This document shows positions 56,636 through 64,000 of a DNA stretch of 64,000 nt, piece after piece. The DNA is taken from NCBI RefSeq assembly GCF_031846185.1, contig NZ_JAVRIF010000002.1:496001-560000 (forward strand), given 5' to 3'. Positions within the stretch are counted from its first letter, which is position 1, and every line of letters starts with the position of its first letter. The stretch comes from Thalassotalea_H castellviae (GTDB lineage: Bacteria; Pseudomonadota; Gammaproteobacteria; Enterobacterales; Alteromonadaceae). The notes under the pieces are model-generated. The model searched no databases and had not been told where the DNA came from. It saw only the letters and a program-made list of their open reading frames with translations. Both the position numbers and the translations under genes were made by a program.

Positions 56636-57433
56636 ATGATGTTACATTTTTTAAAGAAAACACAATTGATTACATTAAGTTTTTTATCTTTGATAACGGC
56701 AGCACATGCAACTGTGAATGTTGATAGCATTATCAAAAAAAGTAACTTAGCGTCTTATTACGCCGGTGAAGACGGCAGCGCACAGGCAAGAATGATCATC
56801 GTCGATGCCAATGGAAATAAGCAAATGCGTCAATTTACAATTTTGCGTAAAGACCAGGAAGATTTAGGCGATCAAGATATGTTGGTGTTTTTCTCTCGAC
56901 CAACTGATGTTCAAGGAACCGTTTTTCGAGTCACCAAAAAAGTACAAGCAGATGATGACCGCTGGTTATATTTACCGGCACTTGATCTCGTTAAACGCAT
57001 TTCTGCCGGAGATAAACGTACCTCATTTGTTGGCGCTCACTTTTATTATGAAGATGTTTCAGGTCGTAATCCCGCAGAAGATAATTATTCTTTAATAAGC
57101 AGCGACGAAGAATCGTACATCATGAAAGCCGTACCTAAAGACCCATCAAGTGTAGAGTATGCTTATTATCACATCATCATTGATAAAAATACTTATTTAC
57201 CAATGAAAGCGAGCTACTTTAATGAGCAGCAAGAAATCATCCGCGAAATGCAGGTGCTAGCGGTGCAAAATATAGACGGTTTCCCCACGGTTGTTCATGC
57301 CAAAATGACACAATTAAGTGATGGTAGCTTCACCGAAATGCAATTTAGGAATGTGAAATATAATGTTGGATTGCCCGACAATATTTTTTCTGAACGCAGC
57401 CTAAGAACTCCACCAAAAGCATGGTTAAGATAG
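56636..57433 (+). CDS. Outer-membrane lipoprotein-sorting-like (LolA-fold) periplasmic protein
   Basis: 265 residues with a signal peptide ending at AAHA/TVN. The fold signature of the LolA-related family that accompanies RND exporters is present: RMIIVDANGNKQMRQFTILRK, FFSRPTDVQGTVF, RWLYLPALDLVKRIS and a SFVGAHFYYEDVSGR block. It is a likely periplasmic carrier for the RND exporter's cargo. It overlaps the next gene by 13 bp. Confidence 0.85.
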   Translation: MMLHFLKKTQLITLSFLSLITAAHATVNVDSIIKKSNLASYYAGEDGSAQARMIIVDANGNKQMRQFTILRKDQEDLGDQDMLVFFSRPTDVQGTVFRVTKKVQADDDRWLYLPALDLVKRISAGDKRTSFVGAHFYYEDVSGRNPAEDNYSLISSDEESYIMKAVPKDPSSVEYAYYHIIIDKNTYLPMKASYFNEQQEIIREMQVLAVQNIDGFPTVVHAKMTQLSDGSFTEMQFRNVKYNVGLPDNIFSERSLRTPPKAWLR

Positions 57434-58797
57434 TGAAGAAATTGGCCCTTATTCAAACTTTTTCACTGCTAGGTTTCTCATTAACGAGCAGCCAAATAAT
57501 TGCCCAAACAAAGGCGGTGCAACAAGCTGTCACTGAATCTTCAGATGAAAAAGCCAGCCAAGAAATATCAACATTGTCGGCTGATGGCTGGCAAGATGAA
57601 TGGGCAGATGATTGGCAAGAAACGACTCAATTATCACCGTGGAAATTCAGTTACTTTGTTGAAGTAGCTTACGGTAGATTTATGCAAAATAATATCGTTG
57701 AGTCTAATGCTTCATTGAGCGAATTAAGAGGGCGTATCAATCTTGATTATAGTCACGCGTTTTTCGAATTAACCGCTAAAGGTGATTTTCTCTACGACGA
57801 CGTATTAGTGCAAACTGATTTTAATACCCGAGAATTAAACATCGCCTTTAGTCCATTAAAAAACCTTGACGTAAAACTTGGTAGGCAAGTACTTACTTGG
57901 GGCACTGGCGACTACCTTTTTCTCAACGATTTATTTAAGAAAGACTGGCAATCCTTTTTTTCTGGTCGTGATGATGAATATTTAAAGTCGGCGTCAGACA
58001 GTATTCGAATGACTAGCTATTGGGGAGATTTCACCGTTGATCTGGCATGGACTCCAGAGTTTACTCCTGATAATTACCTTACCGGAGAACGTTTCTCATT
58101 TTATTCGCCTTTGATGAAAACGAATATTGCGCCTGATGAAAACTTTAGGGTTGAGCAAACACAAGACTCACAATGGTCGGCTCGGGTAGCAACAAGTATT
58201 CAAGGCGTTGAATATGCCCTATATGGCTACAAAGGTTTTTGGACAACACCACTTGGCATGAATCAACAAGGTATGGCTTATTTTCCGAAGATGAATGCCT
58301 GGGGAGCGAGTGCTTTAACCCCACTAAGTACTGGAATTTTTAAAATGGAATTTTCTGCCTATAACAGTCTTGAAGACAGACAAGGGAACCAAGCAGCGAT
58401 TCCAAATAGCCAAATAAGAGCGTTAATCGGCTATGAGCAAGAAGTGATTAAAAACTTATCGGTTGGTTTGCAATATTACCTTGAAAAGACCCAACACTAT
58501 AATGCTTATACACAATCCGCATTATTTACCGATGAAGTCGTTGACGAATATCGACAACTAGCCACCGTTAGATTGCGTTATACCACTATGCAACAAAAAT
58601 TAATTTATTCATTATTTGCTTTCTATTCTCCAACAGACCAAGACAGTTATTTAAAACCCGCTATTCATTATCGATACAACGATAATTATAGCTTTAGTGC
58701 AGGGGCAAATATTTTCTCGGGAAATCAACCTTTTACCTTTTTTGGTCAACACCAGGCAAATACCAATGTTTGGTTAAGAGGACGATTTAGTTTTTAA
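57421..58797 (+). CDS. Outer-membrane beta-barrel protein of the RND operon
   Basis: 458 residues. A signal peptide (about 1-29) is followed by an acidic, Trp-rich stretch (DGWQDEWADDWQE) and then a barrel with regular amphipathic strands and a terminal Phe (RGRFSF). It belongs with the DUF1302-like or porin-like proteins found after RND and LolA-like genes. The start overlaps the previous gene. It probably provides the outer-membrane step of the export route. The family call is tentative. Confidence 0.75.
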   Translation: MVKIVKKLALIQTFSLLGFSLTSSQIIAQTKAVQQAVTESSDEKASQEISTLSADGWQDEWADDWQETTQLSPWKFSYFVEVAYGRFMQNNIVESNASLSELRGRINLDYSHAFFELTAKGDFLYDDVLVQTDFNTRELNIAFSPLKNLDVKLGRQVLTWGTGDYLFLNDLFKKDWQSFFSGRDDEYLKSASDSIRMTSYWGDFTVDLAWTPEFTPDNYLTGERFSFYSPLMKTNIAPDENFRVEQTQDSQWSARVATSIQGVEYALYGYKGFWTTPLGMNQQGMAYFPKMNAWGASALTPLSTGIFKMEFSAYNSLEDRQGNQAAIPNSQIRALIGYEQEVIKNLSVGLQYYLEKTQHYNAYTQSALFTDEVVDEYRQLATVRLRYTTMQQKLIYSLFAFYSPTDQDSYLKPAIHYRYNDNYSFSAGANIFSGNQPFTFFGQHQANTNVWLRGRFSF

Positions 58798-58825
58798 TTT
58801 TATTCAACAACTATAGGTATTAACC

Positions 58826-59047
58826 ATGAAAACAAATATTTCATTAGAAACCGCCATCATTCGTTTTGCAGGATTTATGGTGCTATTGTCCGTAGCTTTA
58901 ACCTATTGGTTACACCCTAACTTTATGTGGTTTACGGTATTTATTGGTGCCAATTTATTTCAGTCTTCATTTACCGGCTTTTGTCCCGCTGCAACTGTTT
59001 TGCAAAAGTTTGGCTTTCAAAGCTCCTCCAATTGCTCAGACAAGTAA
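58826..59047 (+). CDS. DUF2892 small membrane protein (YgaP C-terminal-like)
   Basis: 73 residues, two helices (about 10-27 and 30-45). IIRFAGFMVLLSVALTYW and FIGANLFQSSFTGFCPAATVLQKFG match the DUF2892 membrane anchor found fused to rhodanese in E. coli YgaP; here it has no rhodanese. It has cysteines at FCP and near the C-terminus (SNCSDK). Its position, last in an operon next to a BigR-like repressor, suits a sulfur role (inference). Confidence 0.82.
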   Translation: MKTNISLETAIIRFAGFMVLLSVALTYWLHPNFMWFTVFIGANLFQSSFTGFCPAATVLQKFGFQSSSNCSDK

Positions 59048-59159
59048 AGTCATAGAAAAGCCAGAAATCCCTTGTCTTTACTTGTCACCATCGCTTAGGT
59101 ACGGCAAACTAGAGCTCTACTAATATTTATCGATTAATTGATTAAAAATAGAGATTAAA

Positions 59160-59789
59160 ATGAGCGAAATGTTGATTGCACAAAACCAAATTAGCCAAAT
59201 GTTAACCATGCAAGATGCGATGAATGCAAGAGTCAGTGAAACATGGCGTGACAATGGTTATGAATGGTATAGAGCAATATGGGTTGAATGTGCTGAAATG
59301 CTTGATCATCATGGTTGGAAATGGTGGAAACATCAAGAAATCGACGTCGCTCAAGTACAATTAGAACTGGTGGATATATTCCACTTTGGATTAAGCTTAC
59401 GATTAATGACCGGCGCTACTGTAAGTGATATTACTTCACAGCTTGCTCATGAACTAACTCAGCAAAGTGATGAAACAGATTTTAAGATTGCCCTTGAAAA
59501 TTTAGCATCCGCTGCTGTTACCAATAAAGCTTTTGATGCCATTGCGCTAGCAGACTGTATGCGCTTGATGAATATGGATCTTGATGAATTATTTCGTCAA
59601 TACGTCGGCAAAAACACTTTAAATTTCTTCCGCCAAGATCACGGATATAAAGAAGGGACATATATCAAAATTTGGCATGGCGAAGAAGATAATGAAGTAT
59701 TAGCTAAATTAGTGAACGAGTTAGATGCTAGTGCCACTGACTTTCAACAACAACTTTATTCTGCGCTAGAAGCTAAATACCCTAGTTAA
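59160..59789 (+). CDS. Dimeric dUTP diphosphatase (all-alpha, dUTPase_2 family)
   Basis: 209 residues. The helical MazG-like nucleotide-binding site shows WVECAEMLDHHGWKWWK and VQLELVDIFHFGLSL, with the acidic residues expected to bind Mg2+. It converts dUTP to dUMP. It is not the trimeric Dut type, which is presumably elsewhere or absent. Single gene with a terminator after it. Confidence 0.86.
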   Translation: MSEMLIAQNQISQMLTMQDAMNARVSETWRDNGYEWYRAIWVECAEMLDHHGWKWWKHQEIDVAQVQLELVDIFHFGLSLRLMTGATVSDITSQLAHELTQQSDETDFKIALENLASAAVTNKAFDAIALADCMRLMNMDLDELFRQYVGKNTLNFFRQDHGYKEGTYIKIWHGEEDNEVLAKLVNELDASATDFQQQLYSALEAKYPS

Positions 59790-59812
59790 CGACGGATTCT
59801 AAGCTTTAAAAG

Positions 59813-59843
59813 TGCGCTTAGGAACAAACTAGGCGTATTTTTA
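59813..59843 (+). terminator. Terminator of the dUTPase gene
   Basis: TGCGCTTAG pairs with CTAGGCGTA (two G-U pairs) across a 7-nt loop, followed by five T. Confidence 0.6.
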
Positions 59844-59906
59844 CCCTGTATTGCTTAAGTCACCAATCACATCGTTTGAGTAATCTAAAGCAAAAACTAT
59901 CACGTT

Positions 59907-60356
59907 TTATAGGCCAATAAGTTGACTGATCCCAGGTTTAAGTTGGGTAAGGCCTGCTTGAATACCCCGTTCTAACGCTTGTTGCGCTGATACACCTTCA
60001 CACCAAAATGCATGCAGAGTAATTAATGCGCCTACTCGGTTACCTGTTGCACAATGAATTAACGTCGGTTTATTAAACGATAAGATATTATCAAGCCGTT
60101 CAGCTGCGTCTTTGGTAAACGAGTGGATATTAGTCAATGGAATAGCATGATAGTCACTCTCCATTTCACGTAAAACATTCCATTCATCGAAGTGGTTAAC
60201 TTCGTTTTCCCCTCTCAAATTAACAACATGTTTAACACCTATTCTGTCGAGCAATAGCAGGTCTTCAATTGTCGGTTGGCCACCAACGATCAGGGTTTTA
60301 GTTGGTACTAGTACATTATCCATCTGAATGTTATTGATTATTTCAGCAGTAAACAT
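59907..60356 (-). CDS. DUF442 / beta-lactamase-hydrolase-like phosphatase or sulfurtransferase
   Basis: 149 residues. Tyrosine-phosphatase-like fold; the active loop LIHCATGNRVGA has Cys102 and Arg107, a CX4R spacing as in DUF442 and rhodanese rather than the CX5R of classical phosphatases. DUF442 domains occur in the Blh protein encoded with BigR, where they accompany sulfur-oxidising enzymes. This copy is a single domain. Upstream (60429-60466) are two operator copies matching those of the ArsR-RND promoter, so it should be co-regulated. Function in sulfur or persulfide handling is inferred. Confidence 0.82.
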   Translation of the reverse strand: MFTAEIINNIQMDNVLVPTKTLIVGGQPTIEDLLLLDRIGVKHVVNLRGENEVNHFDEWNVLREMESDYHAIPLTNIHSFTKDAAERLDNILSFNKPTLIHCATGNRVGALITLHAFWCEGVSAQQALERGIQAGLTQLKPGISQLIGL

Positions 60357-60671
60357 TGCATACTCACTCTTATTTTTTCAAGGTAATTAAATTTTCACGA
60401 CCATATATTTAAGCATTCTATCGTTTAAATATTACATTAGTCAAAACTAATTTAGAAAAACCTAATATTTAAAGCACTTCGATAATTTATCAATGTATAG
60501 CGTCAAATTAACAGAAGAATGAGTGATTAAATAAAACACGAAGAGATTAAATGGCTCACCCCGATTTCCTGCATTGATCTGTTCTGTAAATTATTTATCT
60601 GTATGGCACATTCCGTGCTTATTCCATAGTAATTATATAAACGTCAAAATTTTGAATTATCGGAGATGACT
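60357..60671. other. Intergenic region upstream of the DUF442 and DUF2726 genes
   Basis: 315 bp between divergent genes. It contains the tandem ArsR-type operators at 60429-60466 and a GGAG site at 60662-60665 for the DUF2726 gene. Nothing else was recognised. Confidence 0.5.
60429..60466. promoter_or_regulatory. Tandem probable ArsR operators at the DUF442 promoter
   Basis: Site 1 is ATATTACATTAG-N6-CTAAT (60429-60451), identical outside the spacer to 53982-54004. Site 2 is TTTAG-N6-CTAAT (60451-60466 with its flank), sharing the right-hand CTAATAT of the second RND site. They lie 73-110 nt upstream of the DUF442 start (minus strand). Confidence 0.72.
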
Positions 60672-61334
60672 ATGGAACTTATACTTTTCGCCATGATCAG
60701 CCTAATTGTTATTGTTGCTTTATTAGCGAGTCGCTTAAATGATAATAGCTTCCCTTTTCCTTTTGAAAAAAAGCAGGTGGTCTTTACCGCGGCGGAGAAA
60801 AATTTTCAGAATTTAGTTGAGCAAGCTTTAGGGCCAAAATATCGCATCATTAATCGCGTTAAATTATCTGATATGGTCACGATTCGAAATGGCGTCTCGT
60901 CTAAAGCAGGACAAACCGCAACCCATAATGCTGACAATAAATATTTAGATTTTGTTATTTGTGAACGTGACACAATGAAATTATTAGCCGCCATTGATTT
61001 AGTCGATACCCAAGGTAAAGGCTACAAAGTTAAAAAGGATTGGTTTGTAAGTGGCGCTTTAGAAGCTGCCACCATTCCTCACTTACGTATTAAAGTAAAA
61101 AGTAACTACAGTCTTGATGAAATAAGAGCCTGTATAAACAGTCGTTTACTCGGAAATACGGCTCCTGCCCCTAAAGTTAAAGGGCGTGTTATACCTGCAC
61201 CATTAGTTAAAGCACGCAAAAAAGTAGATAATGAACAACCAGCTACAGGCGTTATTACCTCTGCAGCCGCAGTTGCTCAAGCAAACTTAAACCGACAAAT
61301 ACCCGCTCCTCAACAAGCAGCATTGCCTCATTAA
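60672..61334 (+). CDS. DUF2726 protein with N-terminal membrane anchor
   Basis: 220 residues from the ATG at 60672, which has GGAG 6 nt upstream; the ATG at 60666 is too close. One N-terminal helix (about 2-20), then the DUF2726 nuclease-like domain (VVFTAAEKNFQNLVEQAL, YLDFVICERDTMKLLAAIDL, KVKKDWFVSGALEAA) and a Pro/Ala/Lys-rich tail. DUF2726 is related to restriction-endonuclease-like or topoisomerase-associated folds; the function is unknown. Confidence 0.8.
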   Translation: MELILFAMISLIVIVALLASRLNDNSFPFPFEKKQVVFTAAEKNFQNLVEQALGPKYRIINRVKLSDMVTIRNGVSSKAGQTATHNADNKYLDFVICERDTMKLLAAIDLVDTQGKGYKVKKDWFVSGALEAATIPHLRIKVKSNYSLDEIRACINSRLLGNTAPAPKVKGRVIPAPLVKARKKVDNEQPATGVITSAAAVAQANLNRQIPAPQQAALPH

Positions 61335-61344
61335 CAAAATTTAC

Positions 61345-61383
61345 GGTAACTCAAAGGTTGATCATCAACGCCTTTGAGTTACC
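61345..61383. repeat. Long hairpin after the DUF2726 gene
   Basis: Arms GGTAACTCAAAGG and CCTTTGAGTTACC, perfect over 13 bp, with TTGAT/ATCAA pairing further in after a 2-nt bulge. No T run follows; a terminator without U-tract or a 3' stabilising hairpin. Confidence 0.6.
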
Positions 61384-61519
61384 CCCGCGTTTACTCATTC
61401 CGAGCAAAAATTTCAACTAGATAGATAAATGTCGGCTTGGATCAATCAAGGGATTCTCCTCTTTCCTAGATTCAGGTTATAATCTCTTTTATCTAACGAC
61501 TTAATTTTGAAGAAGAATC

Positions 61520-62230
61520 ATGAAAGCAGGCATTATCGGTGCAATGGAGCCAGAAGTTGCAATTTTAAAAGCACAATTAGTAGATGCAACAACCAAACAA
61601 CTCGGCGGTTATACATTTTATCAAGGAAAATTAGCGGGCAATGACGTCGTGATTGTTCAATCAGGTATTGGAAAAGTTGCTGCTGCTTTAGCAACCGCTT
61701 TTTTAATTCATGAATTTAACCCTGATTATGTGGTAAATACTGGCTCTGCCGGTGGGTTTGAACAATCGTTGAAAGTTGGAGATATCGTGATCAGCTCTGA
61801 AGTCAGATATCACGATGTTGATGTAACGGCGTTTGGTTATGAAATAGGTCAACTGCCTGCTAACCCTGCTGCGTATATACCTCATCCAATGTTAGTCGAG
61901 GCCGCAAAATCGGGTATTGCACAATTAAATAACATTCAAACACTGATTGGTTTAATCACCACTGGCGATACTTTTATGACTAAAGATGATGACATTGCCA
62001 AAGCTCGAAAAAATTTCCCAACCATGGCAGCGGTTGAAATGGAAGGCGCGGCCATTGCCCAAACTTGTCATCAATTAAACACGCCATTTGTCGTGATTCG
62101 TTCGATGTCAGATATAGCAGGCAAAGAATCACCCACGTCATTTGAAGCTTACTTAGAAACAGCTTCGGTAAATTCATCACAGTTAGTGCTGAATATGTTA
62201 ACTAGTTTACAAGATAAGACCTTGTCTTAA
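61520..62230 (+). CDS. mtnN: 5'-methylthioadenosine/S-adenosylhomocysteine nucleosidase
   Basis: 236 residues. N-terminal GIIGAMEPEVAILK with the catalytic Glu, NTGSAGGF, and the C-terminal AVEMEGAAIAQTC plus RSMSDIAG with the catalytic Asp. It cleaves MTA and SAH in methyl-cycle salvage and autoinducer-2 formation. It heads a run with cbiB-like, rhodanese and TRIC genes; in E. coli the run is mtnN-btuF-yadS. Confidence 0.96.
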   Translation: MKAGIIGAMEPEVAILKAQLVDATTKQLGGYTFYQGKLAGNDVVIVQSGIGKVAAALATAFLIHEFNPDYVVNTGSAGGFEQSLKVGDIVISSEVRYHDVDVTAFGYEIGQLPANPAAYIPHPMLVEAAKSGIAQLNNIQTLIGLITTGDTFMTKDDDIAKARKNFPTMAAVEMEGAAIAQTCHQLNTPFVVIRSMSDIAGKESPTSFEAYLETASVNSSQLVLNMLTSLQDKTLS

Positions 62231-62244
62231 TCTTTGAGTCTTGC

Positions 62245-63222
62245 ATGATTGAAGTTTATGACGCCTTACCTCAAATAGCGCAATATATACTTGTGTTATT
62301 TGGCGTGGTGTTTTGTAAACTGTTGTTCAATATAATATCCCCTTCATTGACGCAACAATCAGCATTTAGTTTTTATCGCTTTTATTGTCAGCAACTTGCC
62401 GAAAAAGTAAATAAAGATAAAAACAGTGATTCGCAACGAAACATTGCGGGTTTTATTGCCACCGTGATCACCATAACGCCTTTAATTGTTATTGTTTGGT
62501 TATTTGAAGAATTTATTGCTGTGCCAGTAATTTGGCAAGCGTTGCTTTTATTTACTGCATTGGGAAGTTTTAACTTAAATAACCTAGGTAAAACCGTAGC
62601 CACTCAACTTAACGCACAAGATAAATACCAAGCAAAACAAACTTTATCACCTTGGCTGTCACGTGATGCCGAGCAATTATCACCTATTGGTATCAGTAAA
62701 GCTTGCATTGAAATGCTGCTTTTGAGAAAAATACAACAACAATTTGCCATCGGCTTTTTCTTTATATTTATAGGACCATTAGCGGCATTAAGCTTTCGTT
62801 TACTGCTAGAAACGCACTACAGTTGGAACTTAAAACATCATCAGTTTCGATTTTTTGGTCGCTTTATCGCTAAAATAACCAACTTATTACAATGGTTACC
62901 CAGCAGATTGTTTTTCTTGTTATTGATTTTAACGTCGATGAATCAAAATAGTTTATTATTTTGGCGACTTGTTAAACGATCATTTTTCACTAATAACAAC
63001 AGTATTGTTATCGCATATTTAGCTTATATATTGGGAATAAAACTAGGCGGTGTTGCTATGTATAGTAAAAATAAGCTTCGCCGAGAGTCGTTCAATGATC
63101 AAGGACAACAACCACAAGCAAAAGATATTATTGCCACGATAAAACAGCTTAATTTGGTGATGACCTTAGCCATAGGAATATTAATTTCAATCGTCATTGT
63201 TATTGCTATACTCGTAAAATAA
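62245..63222 (+). CDS. CobD/CbiB-family membrane protein
   Basis: 325 residues with about five to six helices. The segments LSPWLSRDAEQLSPIGISKACIE, IGPLAALSFRLLLE and LLQWLPSRLFFLLL fit the CobD/CbiB adenosylcobinamide-phosphate synthase family, though the sequence is divergent. It starts 14 bp after mtnN. In Vibrio-like genomes a cobD gene sits at this place beside mtnN and btuF. Activity is uncertain because family motifs are degenerate in this protein. Confidence 0.72.
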   Translation: MIEVYDALPQIAQYILVLFGVVFCKLLFNIISPSLTQQSAFSFYRFYCQQLAEKVNKDKNSDSQRNIAGFIATVITITPLIVIVWLFEEFIAVPVIWQALLLFTALGSFNLNNLGKTVATQLNAQDKYQAKQTLSPWLSRDAEQLSPIGISKACIEMLLLRKIQQQFAIGFFFIFIGPLAALSFRLLLETHYSWNLKHHQFRFFGRFIAKITNLLQWLPSRLFFLLLILTSMNQNSLLFWRLVKRSFFTNNNSIVIAYLAYILGIKLGGVAMYSKNKLRRESFNDQGQQPQAKDIIATIKQLNLVMTLAIGILISIVIVIAILVK

Positions 63223-63252
63223 TCAACTTAAACATGTTTAAGGTTAATGCTA

Positions 63253-63642
63253 ATGAAACTGCAACTCACTTTTATTCTGCTCGCTTGTTTTTCTCTATTT
63301 AGTCATGCTAATAAGATCAGTAACATCTCACAGCAACAATTACTCAGTTTACAACATGCTGCAAAAGCGCCAGAATTTATCGTCCTTGATGTGCGCAGTA
63401 AGGAAGAATTTAACGCGGGTCATATAAAAGGCGCTTTGAATATAAGCCATGACTCTATAGAACAGCATTTAGATAAATTATCGGGTTACCAAGATAAAAC
63501 AGTGGTAGTGCATTGTCGCTCAGGCAGAAGGGCTGAAATTGCTGAAGCAACATTGCAAGCAAACGGTTTTACTCAACTAAAACATTTAACCGGCGATTAT
63601 AAAGCGTGGGAAAGTGCTGACTTGCCATTAGTAAAAGAATAA
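63253..63642 (+). CDS. Periplasmic rhodanese-domain protein
   Basis: 129 residues from the ATG at 63253, with AAGG 9 nt upstream; an ATG at 63247 is too close. A signal peptide ends near SHA/NKI. One rhodanese domain follows, with FIVLDVRSKEEFNAGHIKGA and active loop VHCRSGRRAE (Cys-x4-Arg). A thiosulfate or persulfide sulfurtransferase in the periplasm. It occupies the place of btuF in the mtnN run, and follows the cbiB-like gene by 30 bp. Confidence 0.87.
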   Translation: MKLQLTFILLACFSLFSHANKISNISQQQLLSLQHAAKAPEFIVLDVRSKEEFNAGHIKGALNISHDSIEQHLDKLSGYQDKTVVVHCRSGRRAEIAEATLQANGFTQLKHLTGDYKAWESADLPLVKE

Positions 63643-63644
63643 AA

Positions 63645-64000
63645 ATGTTTGAATTATTGCGCTGGTTAGATTTATTTGGCGTGATCGTATTCGCTCTTTC
63701 TGGCGCATTAATGGCGGGCCGATATAAACTTGACCCGTTTGGTGTTGTTGTTTTGTCGGCTGTCACTGCGGTTGGTGGCGGTACAATACGCGATGTTATT
63801 TTAGATACCACCGTTTTTTGGGTAGCCGATCCTATTTACTTATTCGTTATCTTAATGACGGCCATATTAACGATATTAATCATACGTCGACCCAAACGAA
63901 TTCCTAAACGATTTTTATTGATTGCTGATGCTTTTGGCTTAGCATTATTTGCCGTTTTAGGAACACAAAAATCCTTAAACTTAGGCGCACCAATACCAGT
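63645..64000 (+). CDS. TRIC-type cation channel / UPF0126 (YadS-like), cut by window end
   Basis: The frame is open from the ATG at 63645 to base 64000 (118 codons), with the C-terminus beyond the window. LDLFGVIVFALSGALMAGR and SAVTAVGGGTIRDVILD match the first half of the trimeric intracellular cation channel family (UPF0126). It is 2 bp after the rhodanese stop. The family member in E. coli, YadS, is in the same mtnN-btuF neighbourhood. Confidence 0.9.
   Translation, partial: MFELLRWLDLFGVIVFALSGALMAGRYKLDPFGVVVLSAVTAVGGGTIRDVILDTTVFWVADPIYLFVILMTAILTILIIRRPKRIPKRFLLIADAFGLALFAVLGTQKSLNLGAPIP

Noticed and set aside
1..64000. Mobile element, prophage, CRISPR array or genomic island
   Set aside because: No transposase, integrase, phage gene, direct-repeat array or clear tRNA insertion boundary is visible.

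Overview
The window is about 64 kb of chromosomal DNA from a low-GC marine gammaproteobacterium. The gene set (lptD-surA-pdxA-ksgA-apaGH, rapA-rluA, FabY, FolE2, amgK-murU, a TonB receptor with tryptophan-halogenase homologues, a PEP-CTERM protein) fits Alteromonadales, most like Colwelliaceae (Colwellia or Thalassotalea). That placement is inferred from gene content only. I see no transposase, phage gene, CRISPR array, tRNA or rRNA.

Region 1 (1-12.3 kb) is a chitin/N-acetylglucosamine uptake locus. It holds the N-terminal part of a lipoprotein chitobiase (GH20), three flavin-dependent halogenase homologues, a large TonB-dependent receptor, glucose-6-phosphate isomerase and a LacI-family regulator. 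Four near-identical palindromes (core GACAGCGCTGTC) lie about 54-87 nt upstream of the chitobiase, receptor (two copies) and pgi start codons. They are the probable operators of the LacI protein.

Region 2 (12.3-31.6 kb) is mostly housekeeping: a small membrane protein, rraB and plsC; a MipA/OmpV-like barrel; an acyl-CoA dehydrogenase; an exported transglutaminase-like protein; dbpA; a GAF-GAF-GGDEF-EAL protein; a lipoprotein; a 2-oxoglutarate/Fe(II) oxygenase; rapA and rluA; a DUF3530 protein; a SYLF protein; and djlA-murU-amgK (cell-wall recycling).

Region 3 (31.7-48.6 kb) starts with the classic lptD-surA-pdxA-ksgA-apaG-apaH run, divergent from amgK-murU. A chemoreceptor, an Hpt protein, folE2 and the gltBD glutamate synthase operon follow.

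Region 4 (48.8-64 kb) holds an orphan solute-binding protein, fabY with a divergent GlxA-type regulator and a PEP-CTERM protein. Next comes the most interesting block: an ArsR-family repressor whose two cysteines have the spacing of the persulfide sensors BigR/SqrR. It is divergent from an RND exporter, LolA-like protein, outer-membrane barrel and DUF2892 operon. The same compound operator (ATATTACATTAG-N6-CTAAT plus a second half-palindromic copy) occurs again 6.4 kb away in front of a DUF442 phosphatase/rhodanese-like gene, so a local two-promoter regulon is likely. A dimeric dUTPase, a DUF2726 protein and mtnN-cbiB-like-rhodanese-TRIC (cut by the window end) complete the region.
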